This document shows, in pieces, positions 1 to 10,170 of a stretch of DNA of 64,000 nucleotides. The translations under genes were made by a program, and so were the position numbers. Source of the DNA: Isoperla grammatica. Lineage: Eukaryota; Arthropoda; Insecta; Plecoptera; Perlodidae. The stretch is taken from NCBI GenBank assembly GCA_945910005.1, contig OX246747.1:7775966-7839965 (forward strand). Direction: 5' to 3'. The notes beneath the pieces are model-generated. The model had not been told where the DNA came from. It searched no databases and saw nothing but the letters and a program-made list of their open reading frames with translations. The number at the start of each line of letters is the position of its first letter. Within the stretch, counting starts at the first letter, position 1.

Positions 1-296
1 GAAGCCATGAAACACAAAATTGTGTGTCGAAAATGATTGAAAATAGGTGATAAGTGATAGGTGAAATTCAAATCTGTTACCTCGAGGATTAGTAATTTTT
101 GAAAAATTATAACCATCCCTAATAGTATGTAAATTTGTCTCTAATAATGGTCCCTGTGAAGTTTGTAAAATTCTAATGGTACTGCTCAACACACTTGGTG
201 GAGATGTGTGATCACGTGGTTGATCTAGAGCTGGTTCACTTGTAAACGTTGAATCTGAATCCATTGTTAAAGAGGGATCTCTTTGCAGTGGCACAT

Positions 297-648
297 CTAA
301 TTGTTCTTGTATGCTCTCTTGCACTCTCTTGCTCTCTTGCTTTTGAGGACACGGCTGCAGCTAGACTGGCCTTTTCCCAGCCACGTTCCCAAAACAATTT
401 GGAAGCTAGCTAGTGCCAAATGTCGTAAAGATGTTAGCACCTGTGTGTGGACTGGTAACGTATGTGATCGAGCCGTAGCCCTGCCCAACACTGGCTCGAG
501 CTCGTCACACAGTTCTATGATTACGTGACGAGGAAACCGGTAGTTTCTCATCAGATCGTTGTCCGAGAGATTTAAAGGATCGAGCCTGTCCCTAAAAACT
601 CACCGTGGCCTTTCTACATGCTCATCAACCTCTTCAAAGCAAACGCGA
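297..648 (-). pseudogene. Harbinger (HARBI1-like) transposase N-terminal fragment, copy 1
   Basis: The minus strand encodes about 70 residues typical of the N-terminal helical region of PIF/Harbinger transposases, starting MRNYRFPRHVIIELCDELEP and running through a segment ending SSCSRVL. The DDE catalytic domain is missing and the frame dies into unrelated residues. Near-identical sequence lies at 11.66-11.96 kb and 57.70-58.03 kb, so this is a dispersed family. The upstream (5' on minus) part is cut by a SINE inserted near position 649. A Myb/SANT-like exon lies on the same strand just beyond that SINE. Harbinger elements classically carry both a transposase and a Myb-like protein, so the two may be remains of one element. 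Not functional as seen. Confidence 0.75.
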
Positions 649-952
649 GGCCCGTCTGGGCCCGGGGAAGAATACCCCAGCGTGACTCTGTAGTCGTAAG
701 TGGTGACGAAAGGAGACCCTGTCCCTCCCCCCCCCCCTACACTGTCCCACTGTATATTTCTCCTCCCACTTGGCCCTGCCCTCCCTTGCTGGACTCCCAT
801 ATGACGACCTACGCGACGTAGAATGGATCTGATTCGGTTGTGGCTTTATTGTTCATCATCATTTTTCTCATTTTCATTATCACCCGCTAATCGTTTCGAT
901 TAGCCATTGTTGCAAAAATATGAGACGTTAAGCCCCATTAATCAATCAATCT
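649..952 (+). mobile_element. SINE with GTCGTAAGAGGCGAC head (head B), copy 1
   Basis: The copy starts with the G/C-rich head (GTCTGGGCCCGGGG..., then GTCGTAAG-type motif), continues through a pyrimidine-rich middle and ends in the shared tail GAGACGTTAAGCCCC followed by AATC repeats. The flanks AACGCGAG and AACGAG look like a slightly decayed target duplication. It interrupts the Harbinger fragment. In this copy the diagnostic motif reads TAGTCGTAAGTGGTGACGAA, slightly diverged. Confidence 0.8.
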
Positions 953-1018
953 TAACGAGGCCCGGCTTAAGCTAGGCCCTAGCCGTTGATTGTATGAATG
1001 AAAGCAGAATCTACTTAC

Positions 1019-1225
1019 CGCCTTGATGGATCGCGATATTGGGGCTACAGCATTGACCGACTCTGCCACCATTTCCCACGCACGGTCCTTGTGTGCCTTT
1101 GTCAGAGTAGCACAGAATTCTCTATTTATAGTGGCACTTTGTAGCTGTACCTCACGCACAAGCACTAATTTCTCTTCTTCAGTAAAATTTATAGAACGAG
1201 CTTCCATGACTCTAACTTCAGCCAT
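1019..1225 (-). CDS. Myb/SANT-like DNA-binding domain exon (first coding exon)
   Basis: The frame begins MAEVRVMEARSINFTEEEK and encodes a helix-rich domain resembling the Myb/SANT-like (Myb_DNA-bind_5 / NAIF1-type) domains found in Harbinger-encoded Myb proteins and their host-derived relatives. Recognisable pieces are the N-terminal FTEEEKLVLVREV helix, the W in DRAWEMVAESVNAV, and RSIKA near the end, where the recognition helix should follow. The exon ends at a consensus 5' splice site, GCG|GTAAGT, at 1018/1019. Reading past it gives only nonsense, so the domain should continue in a downstream exon that I cannot locate; the next minus-strand sequence is a SINE. It may belong to a Harbinger element (a transposase fragment lies about 400 bp downstream) or be a host gene. 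Confidence 0.6.
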
Positions 1226-1577
1226 TTTGAAAATAATTGTGTTCCCGCAATCGCCGTGATGACGTCATACATTATTATTATTTTGGCGACCTGTGATTGG
1301 CTATCGACTTCGATTCGGGTAGCATGAACTTTACATTATAACCCTATGTTAACACTTGTACTGGATAAGGTTTGACCCTTAGAGTTACCCCGGGGTCAAA
1401 TTGACCTGGGGTTAGCGAACGTTAAAGAAATGTACAGGAATGAGGCCCCTGTAGAGCAAATGTGGCCTAGGCCAGGCCTCCCTTCTAGCTCAGAGATTTA
1501 AAATTTTAGTTACAAGTAGTCTAGGACCTAGGCCTACGCCGTATCAGTAATCACATGTGGAGTTGACAGTTACCCAT

Positions 1578-1912
1578 CCTGCCCATGGACTGCTACCTTA
1601 TCGTGGTGGGCAGGTTTGCGTGCTTTGATGATCCCGAGAGCTATGCCGGCGGAAGCGATTGCTTCTGGTAGGGCCACCCTAGCCGGACTGGTCGAGGAGG
1701 AGAAGTCAGACGAAGTGCAGTCCACACCCCCATCCCCTTGCCTCCCCTTTCCCCTTTCCTCACGCTCCCTCCTACTTGCCCCTTTCCTCCAAACAGCCCC
1801 ATATTTCATCTTCATATATCACCCACTCATTGTCTCGATTAGCCTCGTTGCAAAAATATGAGACGTTAAGCCCAAATATCCATGCAAAAATATGAGACGT
1901 TAAGCCCAAATA
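1578..1912 (+). mobile_element. Ribozyme-headed SINE (head A), copy 1
   Basis: Begins CCTGCCCATGGACTGC, contains CTACCTTATCGTGGTGGGCAGG in two pieces of a stem, and GACGAAGTGCAGTCC before the pyrimidine-rich middle. This is the short subtype, with a middle like CTCCTACTTGCCCC. The tail is partly duplicated: GCAAAAATATGAGACGTTAA occurs twice about 34 bp apart (from about 1850 and 1884). No clean target duplication is visible. The HDV-like fold is described at 20712. Confidence 0.85.
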
Positions 1913-2631
1913 ATCATGCAAATGTAGTAAAGGGAACGGATAGGTCGACGCAAAACACATTACATTGCTACTATAATGTAGTATATGGAACAAACGAAGG
2001 TCGACGCACCTAACGCGTCGCTCCGACGAACGCTCTACAATAACGTCAGCTTCATTAGGCCGGGTGCAACCCAAACCGACCCCACCAAATCGAGACGACG
2101 TAAATCATGCGACTAGGATCGTGCACATATAAATTAATTCACATCTGACGTGTCTCCAGTCATTTGAAAACATCGTCGCCTCACGACAGTCGTGACATGA
2201 CGCTGTATACAGCGTCTTTGTCGGGTCCGCGGTGCCCCCGTCCCCCCCCCCCCCCCCACCCCCATACATAAATATAAATAAAATAAATAAATTCACATTT
2301 AGAGTCTACCCATCTCAGTAACGAAACTGATTTTCAGTGGGTCGAGACTTTAATTTAAAGCGACTAAACCTACCCTGTAGGATCCCGAACACCATCGACG
2401 AGTGAGCAATAACCAATCAAAGATCGATATTTCAAATTTGAAACATATGTATCAGCGATTGGACGGTGCGAACACTTGCGGACAAATGTCAGAATCAACA
2501 AGGCCGATTCAGAACAACTTTGAATTTATTAAGTGCTTCCATGCTATAGGATGGCTCCAAAGTCACCGTTTACTATTCCAAAGCCAATAAGTAATGAAAC
2601 TGAATCCTTATAATAGAAGTTAAAAAACTTC
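1913..2631. other. No gene recognised
   Basis: A stretch with a C-run at about 2246-2260 and short open frames only. I see no domain, splice structure or repeat that I can name. Confidence 0.5.
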
Positions 2632-2708
2632 TGCCTGAACCGGGTTTTGAACCCGGGACCTTCTGCATTGGAAGCAGGGATGGTAACCACTGGACCAACG
2701 AGCCACAC
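2632..2708 (-). tRNA. tRNA-Gly(TCC)-like sequence, probably a tRNA-derived repeat or pseudo-tRNA
   Basis: Read on minus, a D-arm-like TGGTCCAGTGGTTACCA is followed by an anticodon stem CTGC/GCAG around loop TTCCAAT (anticodon TCC) and a perfect T-arm CCGGG-TTCAAAA-CCCGG. This matches the layout of eukaryotic tRNA-Gly. The acceptor strands (GCTCGTT and TTCAGGC) do not pair, so a functional tRNA is unlikely. A pseudo-tRNA or tRNA-derived SINE head is more probable. Confidence 0.5.
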
Positions 2709-3063
2709 GAGCTGCACGCACTTTTCTGTCAACCATCGCCAGTAACGGACGTGTGTGCATCTGCAAGCTGACTCACTTACTAGGTGTGTTTGCTATGACG
2801 TGCATGACACACGCGTCAGCCGGCCGCGTTCAGATTTAATTATGGTGTCAGACGCGTCGTACAAAACGCACCTTTAATCGGCCGATCACAGCGTCGTTTT
2901 GGTGCGCGCACCCTTATGACCAGAGTTGTGGAAACGAAATTAAGCTACGCACATACACACCAGATCCAACCGCATTCGCGTCGGTTTGGTGTACAATCAA
3001 CCTTACAAAACAGAGGGCAAATAGTCTAGTGTTGTCCAATGATATCGATAATTCGTGCGCATC

Positions 3064-3367
3064 CCTGCCCATAGACTGCTACCTTATCGTGGTGGGCAGG
3101 TTTGAGGTCTTTGTTGATCCCTAGAGCTATGCCGGCGGAAGCGTATGCTTCTGGTAGGGCCACCCTAGCCGAACTGGTCGAGGGGGAGAAGTCAGACAAA
3201 GTGCAGTCGACCCCCAATCCCCTTTCCTCCCCTTTCCTCACGCGCCCTCCTACTTGCCTTTTTCCTCCAAAGAGCCCCCAATTTCATCTTCATTATCACC
3301 CACTCATCGTCTTGATTAGCCTAGTTGCAAAAATATAAGACGTTAAGCCCAAATATCAATCAATCAA
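3064..3367 (+). mobile_element. Ribozyme-headed SINE (head A), copy 2, with target duplication
   Basis: The copy starts with CCTGCCCATAGACTGC and ends in GACGTTAAGCCCAAATATC plus AATC repeats. It is flanked by the 11-bp duplication TCGTGCGCATC at 3053-3063 and 3368-3378. The left duplication abuts the first C of the ribozyme P1 strand, so the 5' end of the insert is exactly the predicted self-cleavage position. P2 is slightly weakened here (GACTGC/GCAGTC). Confidence 0.9.
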
Positions 3368-3378
3368 TCGTGCGCATC

Positions 3379-4308
3379 TCTTTGAGGTTTGTCGAAATAC
3401 CGACTCTGGGTGGTTCGCCGAAATGTTGCACGGCGCGGCTCGCGGCACACTTAAAAGCGCGCGGCGCTGTTCGTGGCGCGCTGGAAAATTGCGCGGCGCG
3501 CGGAAACGCGCAAGTGTGTACGCGTCTTAAGATAGGATACAATTCTCTTTGTTGTTGGTCACAAGTAATACTCTAGCTGATCATCCATTGCAACCCATGT
3601 TTCTTTCATTCTCCAAGTATAGTATATACAAATCTTATGTGGTGGTTTGGAGTTGCTCTGTAATGGCTTGTTTTCCCTTCAAGTATGCTTACTGTCGCCA
3701 TCTGACAAAATTATTATTCTACACTATTTTGTAAATGGCCTTCACTCAAGTCTTCATGATTTGGCGGGCTTCACCAACTTTATTTAAAATAGGCACTTTT
3801 GAGTAAACGTTTCTGTGTGAGAATAAAATTATCTGAAATCTGAATCATGTGTTACTTATTTACCTGTATCATACTGAATTTTTCAAGATGAATCAAGATG
3901 ATCCTGATTGCACAAATGACGGGTGTGTTAGCACTGGCGGAGACATAAGCTTCTAGACTCCTCGTCAAGTTAACTGTGACATCATGGAACTCTTGACGTC
4001 ACTCACGCTCGTCTTTGTCAAAAGAGCAGCTCTAAACGCTTGACGAATAAATGCATTCATTCGTGTTTGTTATTGTATTTTTTAAGAAATAATAATATGT
4101 CGTTTCCCTAATGCTTTCCATTATTAGTATCCTCGTTGTCAATTTATGCGTGTATGTTTCTTGTTTATGCGGTATTATGTGCTACTTGTATGTAGTGGTT
4201 GGGGTAGCTCTGTAATGGTTTGTTTGTTGCTTATTTACCAAATCATATCATACTAAATTTTTATTACTTTATTCACATCGTTTTACCCCTATTGTGATCA
4301 TGTTTCAG
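3379..4308. other. Upstream region of the zinc-finger gene; no firm exon
   Basis: CG-rich sequence at 3400-3540 and AT-rich sequence after that. An ATG at 3889 opens a short frame (MNQDDPDCTNDG) that could be a first coding exon of the downstream zinc-finger gene, but its only nearby donors are weak GTGTGT/GTGTTA-type sites. Nothing else is recognisable. Confidence 0.25.
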
Positions 4309-4383
4309 AATGTGTCCAACCCGTGATAAAATTTGTTACAAGCTTCATTCAGACTCAATTCGACGGACATGCTGGCCTTGATG
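4309..4383 (+). CDS. Internal exon of the C2HC zinc-finger gene
   Basis: Bounded by an acceptor TGTTTCAG|AA and a donor GATG|GTGAGT. The open frame reads CVQPVIKFVTSFIQTQFDGH and continues AGLD. Both borders are phase 1, matching the borders of the next two exons. No known domain. It is included because splice phase and frame agree with the downstream exons. Transcript data would settle it. Confidence 0.5.
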
Positions 4384-5124
4384 GTGAGTGATGCGAGTAT
4401 TGGCAACACTGTAGTTGTTGCATTTATTCATCTCTTGAATGCAACCCTCAGAAAGACGATACAAGTTCTTGTGATGGTGTGAATTGACTTTTCTTAAATC
4501 CTTAATACTGTTTTATCCTGGAACTTTCTTACTATAATGTATATACTTATTGAAAAATAACCTTCACATGCATTTTGATATCACCTTTTGCATTGGTACT
4601 AATTTTTTATTAAATAAGATTTTTTATGATTTCACTTGGCACCTATGTATAGGAATGAACGTTTGATATGCACTTGTTTCGTTGCTACCTAAGACTCGTC
4701 TATTTCAATGTGTATTGTTTAACAATGTTTGGCATGATGTAAATACAACATTACAAATCGGAAGGATTTTTATGATGTTTCTAATGATATGGGGAATATG
4801 AAATATTACTCGTGTCTTGGTTCGATACTGGCAATGCTGTATTGACATATTTGAGAGATGCCAACTTAAACCTATTTCGTTCTGTGCTTCCTGTATGGTA
4901 GTGGTACTATCAGCTTGTATGTTCGCAGGCGTTGTCAAGGTGCATTGCAAACACGGGTAGGGTCCTCCATGCTCCGACAGGAACTAGAAGTTCCAATGAA
5001 GTATGAATTAAAACTGCCACCTGTTACATGACACAGATTGTCATAACTAATGTTATCAACTTACAAGAATAACGTGTCTCTGTGTTGTCTAGTATTATCG
5101 TCACACGTATTCTTTCTCCCACAG

Positions 5125-5220
5125 GTCCCCCTCCCACACCAACTCTACCAGTCGCCACGGTCAGGCTGGTGAGATGCAACAGCTCGCCACTAGGAGGTGC
5201 TGGGGAGCGCACTGCACCTG
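5125..5220 (+). CDS. Internal exon of the C2HC zinc-finger gene
   Basis: Acceptor CTCCCACAG|GT and donor GCACCTG|GTATGG enclose 96 bp, phase 1 at both ends, encoding a proline-rich start (GPPPTPTLPVATVRLVRCNS) and a short basic/polar segment. Joining to the exon at 5436 keeps the frame. No domain is recognised; this is probably a linker ahead of the zinc fingers. Confidence 0.55.
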
Positions 5221-5435
5221 GTATGGGTTGCTGGGAATACATGTCCAATATTCGTTGCTCAAGTTATTTTGTAGATAAACTTTCTATGTATGATTTATTT
5301 ATATCAGCCACAATAAAGGGGCAATATTGGTACAATATAGGGACACTTTATTTTAGTTTCAATCAAAACACTATCTTAACATAAATAGGGAAATATGCTA
5401 TCTATATTTACATTCTTATATTTAATGTGTTACAG

Positions 5436-6388
5436 CTGCCGATGACGTGTGGCATCCTGTACCTGATAGTGGCATGCAAAACGGGAGGAGGTTGCAGTGT
5501 CCTAGCTGCCCCGCGAACTACAAGCTGAAACATCATTTATCGTTTCATATAAATCATGACTGTGGTCGCAAGGAACGTCACAAATGTTCTACATGTAACA
5601 AAACGTTTGCATTGAAACAACATCTAAATGTGCATAAGAAGCACGAATGTGGTCGCAAAGAACGTCACAAATGTTCTACATGTAACAAAACGTTTGCATT
5701 GGAACAACATCTAAATGTGCATAAGAAGCACGAATGTGGTCGCAAAGAACGTCACAAATGTCATTCATGTAACAAAACGTTTGCATTTAAACAAAATCTA
5801 AATGTGCATAAGAAGCACGAATGTGGTCGCAAAGAACGTCACAAATGTTCTACATGTAACAAAACGTTTGCATTGAAACAACATCTAAATGTGCATAAGA
5901 AGCACGAATGTGGTCGCAAAGAACGTCACAAATGTTCTACATGTAACAAAACGTTTGCATTGGAACAACATCTAAATGTGCATAAGAAGCACGAATGTGG
6001 TCGCAAAGAACGTCACAAATGTTCTACATGTAACAAAACGTTTGCATTGAAACAACATCTAAATGTGCATAAGAAGCACGAATGTGGTCGCAAAGAACGT
6101 CACAAATGTTCTACATGTAACAAAACGTTTGCATTGAAACAACATCTAAATGTGCATAAGAAGCACGAATGTGGTCGCAAAGAACGTCACAAATGTCATT
6201 CATGTAACAAAACGTTTGCATTTAAACAAAATCTATTTTTGCATTTAAAGCACGACTGTGGTCGCCAAGAACCCCACAAATGTCCCAAGTGTGCCAGAAT
6301 AATTGTAGTTAAAAGTAGTCTGTATTCGCATTTAAAGTATGACTGTGGTCGCCAACAACCCCACACGTGTCCCACCTGTGCACCATAA
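5436..6388 (+). CDS. Terminal exon: array of ten C2HC (lola-type) zinc fingers
   Basis: The acceptor TTACAG|CTGCC at 5435/5436 is phase 1, and the frame runs to a stop at 6386-6388. After a short leader it encodes ten complete fingers and a truncated eleventh. Each follows C-x2-C-x12-H-x4-C with linkers such as CGRKERHKC. The last ligand is Cys (HKKHEC, HINHDC, HLKYDC), as in the fingers of insect longitudinals-lacking isoforms (HLKYEC), not the usual C2H2. The expected role is sequence-specific DNA binding in the nucleus. Fingers 2-9 are near-identical 87-bp repeats in three flavours (ALKQH, ALEQH, AFKQN), with the order LK-LE-FK-LK-LE suggesting duplication of multi-finger blocks. The first and last fingers are diverged. 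The 5' end of the gene is not fully identified. Confidence 0.85.
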
Positions 6389-6403
6389 CATTAGCTAGGG
6401 CCT

Positions 6404-7050
6404 AGGCCTACATAGATCCACACCTACAAGCTGAACATTAGACCTGCGCATAACTAGCTTTGGCCTAGAACTTTAGCTGGGTTAGCTAAAGCCTACAAAT
6501 GTAGCCATAGCTAGGGCCTAGTCTAGGCACGAAACGTTGCAGTAGCGAAGGCCTAGGCATGGATTCATTCTTATAGGCCTAGCCTATAGCTAAGGTATAT
6601 ATTTCGTAAGTGTAGATAGACTATAGGCCTAGGTGACTCACCTCCAGCCCTTTATACTGGATCCCTTTTTTCCTGTAAATAATCCATTTTCTTTGATCCG
6701 ATTATTGATTAGATCCATTGTTTGGTTATCAGTCCCTGAAAAGAAATGGACAGAAGTGAGGTTAAATTTGTCGCTTCGAAAAACGTCCGTAGTGGCGGGC
6801 GCAATGAATAAAATTTAGCATATGCCCAGCTTATGTTATACAATAAGGATCATATAAAGAATAATTATTTCAACTTAAATGGTGCTTAAGTTACAAATAT
6901 AATTGGTAATTTGATAAATACTTACATTTTCAAACAGTGCCCGTTCGTATGGCCGCAATTTCAAGTTTGTAAGCTGAGTTCACGAGCACGCATGATTTTG
7001 TACTGTGAACTCGCATAGGCTACTTGTCTCGCTAACTTTGCATTTCAGAC
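6404..7050. other. AGGCCTA-rich intergenic sequence
   Basis: From about 6404 to 6640 the palindromic motif TAGGCCTA and close variants (CCTAGGCC, GCCTAGGC) recur many times. Similar tracts occur at 9.7-10.1, 12.2-12.3, 19.85-20.04 and 57.4-57.55 kb. No gene is seen. Confidence 0.6.
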
Positions 7051-7139
7051 ATCAACCATGACGTCACTTCCGTACTTACGACAAGGTCAAGTTCGAACTT
7101 CACAAGAAGTACGCATTTTTTGCTCAATTCAGACACGCC

Positions 7140-7985
7140 CTATATCTATTCCTGGCCACCAGTTTTGCTCCGCAAACGAGTTTTTATTTTCACGATGGCA
7201 GGGTGGCTTTCGTGGGCAAGATCGAAAGTTCTTTCCCGTAGGCATTTTGCAATGACCACCTTGTTCCCTCTTAAGATAACAGCGACCAGCACACAAAGCT
7301 CAGACTTCATTGGTTTGAACGTTTTCATGTCCAAAGGCCAATTGTCCATTAATATGCTTGTTTTTAGCATTGAAATTTCATTATCCTTGCTGGTTTCAGT
7401 GTTCATCTCATTCAATGCAATAGATTTAGGCATTGCCTCTGTTGCCACCCAGTTAACATGGAAGTCATTACCAACCTTCGTAATTGTCTCAGGAAGCAGA
7501 CGGGACAAGGAATCCGCAATATTAGTGGATCCAGGTCGGTATTCAACTCGGTAGCGATCTTCTAATTCGAGTTGGTTGAATGCCGAGTTAAGGTCTAGCT
7601 TGCTAAACACTTTGCTGCCTCCCAAGTTGTGAACCATGTCTTGGAATGTCGGAATGGGGTGACGTTGTCGTTTAATGGCAAGGTTGGCTAACCGCATTTC
7701 GACGCAAAGACGTAGTACCCCATTCTTTTTTAGTATAAGAACGACCGGTGGTGCCCATGTAGTAGGCCCAGACGCCGGTTCGATGATATCATCGTCCAAA
7801 AGTTGTTGAATCTTCATTTCACATAGTCCTGCAATCAGTACGGTACTCTTCGAGTCTTCTGGACCACAGGCTTAACCTTATCATCAACGGTAAGTTTTAC
7901 CTTGTAGTCGGTGAACTTTCCCACACCTTGGAATATTGATGCAAACTTTGTATCAACAATGCTGTTAATAGGTTGGTTTTGTTGT
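7140..7985 (-). pseudogene. Ty3/gypsy pol remnant with internal deletion
   Basis: Read on minus from about 7985, the sequence encodes the gypsy pol leader (GVGKFTDYKVKLTV), then the first reverse-transcriptase blocks (DDDIIEPASGPTTWAPPVV, and FSKLDLNSAFNQLELED). It then jumps to the end of RNase H (YRPGSTNIADSLSRL) and an integrase H2C2-like piece (LAHESHPAIVKIK). The RT catalytic core and most of RNase H are missing, so an internal deletion of roughly 200 codons has occurred near 7560. A stop codon separates the leader from the longer open frame that starts at 7817. No LTRs were identified. Certainly defective. Confidence 0.85.
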
Positions 7986-8000
7986 ACGTTTATTGTTGTT

Positions 8001-9360
8001 GGTCCTGGGATCCGCGTCCATCAGCGCCTGGGCCACCTGGTCGTCATCATTGCTGGTCTTGGGCTCCGTGTCCATCAGCGCCTGGGCCACCTGGTCGTCA
8101 TCATTGCTGGTCTTGGGCTCCGCGTCCATCAGCGCCTGGGCCACCTTGTCGTCATCATTGCTGGTCTTGGGCTCCGCGTCCATCAGCGCCTGGGCCACCT
8201 TGCCGTCATCATTGCTGGTCTTGGGCTCCGCGTCCATCAGCGCCTGGGCCACCTTGCCGTCATCATTGCTGGTCTTGGGCTCCGCGTCCATCAGCGCCTG
8301 GGCCACCTTGTCGTCATCATTGCTGGTCTTGGGCTCCGCGTCCATCAGCGCCTGGGCCACCTTGTCGTCATCATTGTTGGTCTTGGGCTCCGCGTCCATC
8401 AGCGCCTGGGCCACCTTGCCGTCATCATTGTTGGTCTTGGGCTCCGCGTCCATCAGCGCCTGGGCCACCTTGCCGTCATCATTGCTGGTCTTGGGCTCCG
8501 CGTCCATCAGCGCCTGGGCCACCTTGCCGTCATCATTGCTGGTCTTGGGCTCCGCGTCCATCAGCGCCTGGGCCACCTTGCCGTCATCATTGCTGGTCTT
8601 GGGCTCCGCGTCCATCAGCGCCTGGGCCACCTTGCCGTCATCATTGCTGGTCTTGGGCTCCGCGTCCATCAGCGCCTGGGCCACCTTGCCGTCATCATTG
8701 CTGGTCTTGGGCTCCGCGTCCATCAGCGCCTGGGCCACCTTGCCGTCATCATTGCTGGTCTTGGGCTCCGCGTCCATCAGCGCCTGGGCCACCTTGCCGT
8801 CATCATTGCTGGTCTTGGGCTCCGCGTCCATCAGCGCCTGGGCCACCTTGCCGTCATCATTGCTGGTCTTGGGCTCCGCGTCCATCAGCGCCTGGGCCAC
8901 CTTGCCGTCATCATTGCTGGTCTTGGGCTCCGCGTCCATCAGCGCCTGGGCCACCTTGCCGTCATCATTGCTGGTCTTGGGCTCCGCGTCCATCAGCGCC
9001 TGGGCCGCCTGGTCGTCATCATTGTTGGTCTTGGGCTCCGCGTCCATCAGCGCCTGGGCCACCTTGCCGTCATCATTGTTGGTCTTGGGCTCCGCGTCCA
9101 TCAGCGCCTGGGCCACCTTGTCGTCATCATTGCTGGTCTTGGGCTCCGCGTCCATCAGCGCCTGGGTCACCTTGCCGTCATCATTGCTGGTCTTGGGCTC
9201 CGCGTCCATCAGCGCCTGGGCCGCCTGGTCGTCATCATTGCTGGTCTTGGGCTCCGCGTCCATCAGCGCCTGGGCCACCTTGCCGTCATCATTGCTGGTC
9301 TTGGGCTCCGCGTCCATCAGCGCCTGGGCCACCTTGTCGTCATCATTGTTGGTCTTGGGC
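8001..9360. repeat. 54-bp minisatellite, 25 units plus 10 bp
   Basis: Twenty-five consecutive 54-bp units without a single length change, differing at a few positions (CTGGTC/CTTGTC/CTTGCC, GCTGG/GTTGG). Three plus frames and one minus frame stay open because 54 is a multiple of 3 and the unit lacks stops in those frames. The minus frame gives an 18-residue repeat ending QALMDAEPKT. The array sits at the edge of the gypsy pol remnant, but the pol frame itself hits a stop in every unit, so it is not an expanded pol linker in frame. No start context or splice site supports translation. Confidence 0.9.
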
Positions 9361-9596
9361 ATGTATGTTGGTTCTGATTATTATGATAATTATTATTGTC
9401 AGTACAGTGGTCTGAAACTTTTTTACAAATTTCTACACACTCAAGTAGCTACGATTCTAAATATTGCACAATTCTGTACCACATGTCTGATGTTCCATCA
9501 CATAAACGCTGACTATTGTCATTTCATGTTATATACATGTATTGTTACCTTGGTATTCGGGCCCCGCCTCGAACAGGTCGACGACCTGGGATAGTT

Positions 9597-10170
9597 GTAT
9601 ATCTTCCTCTTCTGCAAACAACAAGACAATCTTTAGCATATGACTTACAGTACAATTGTCTCTTGCTTCTTTTCTGCTACTTAGTGTTGCAACACTACAG
9701 TACCTGTGCAACAAACAGTACCTACGACATAGGCCTACATTTTGTTTACGAACTGCACTAGAATCATCTAGTCTAGAGTAGGCCTGTCCACTTAGCTAGG
9801 CCTATGGCCTACGCCTAGTATCCTCTTATTTCATTCAAAGTACTATTAGTACCGCTACGTTGGCCTACTAACTGTTAAGAATTAGGCATTTTCATTACAT
9901 TCCTCTGCTGCAAATAACAATACAATCTGTAGCTTAACACTGACAGTACAATAGTCTCTTGATACCTTTCTGCTTAATACTGTTGCAACACTCATTACCT
10001 ACGACATACATCTAGGCTATGAACTGCACAACAATAATCAAGTCGAGAGTAGGCCTGGTCCACCTAGGCCTCCTATAACCTACGCCTAGTATCCTCTATT
10101 TTCATTCAAAGTACTATTATTACCGCTACGTAGGCCTACAAACTGTAAATAAGTAGCTATTTCCTTTCCA
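9597..10170. repeat. Diverged tandem duplication, unit about 290 bp
   Basis: Sequence from about 9597 to 9890 recurs, with substitutions and small indels, from about 9895 to 10170. Shared landmarks are CAGTACAAT.GTCTCTTG, TACCTACGACATA, GAACTGCAC, CCTACGCCTAGTATCCTCT and TTCATTCAAAGTACTATTA. Both halves hold AGGCCTA motifs. No coding potential. Confidence 0.75.

Noticed and set aside
649..720. Head-B as a second HDV-like ribozyme (GCGACGAAAGGAGAC looks like J4/2 plus P2')
   Set aside because: GTCTC can pair with GGAGAC, but no P1 or P3/L3 arrangement of the right order can be drawn; the fold was not supported.
7911..9594. Four long overlapping open frames of 465-533 codons
   Set aside because: All come from the stop-free 54-bp tandem repeat and are open on both strands at once; no start context, domain or splice evidence.
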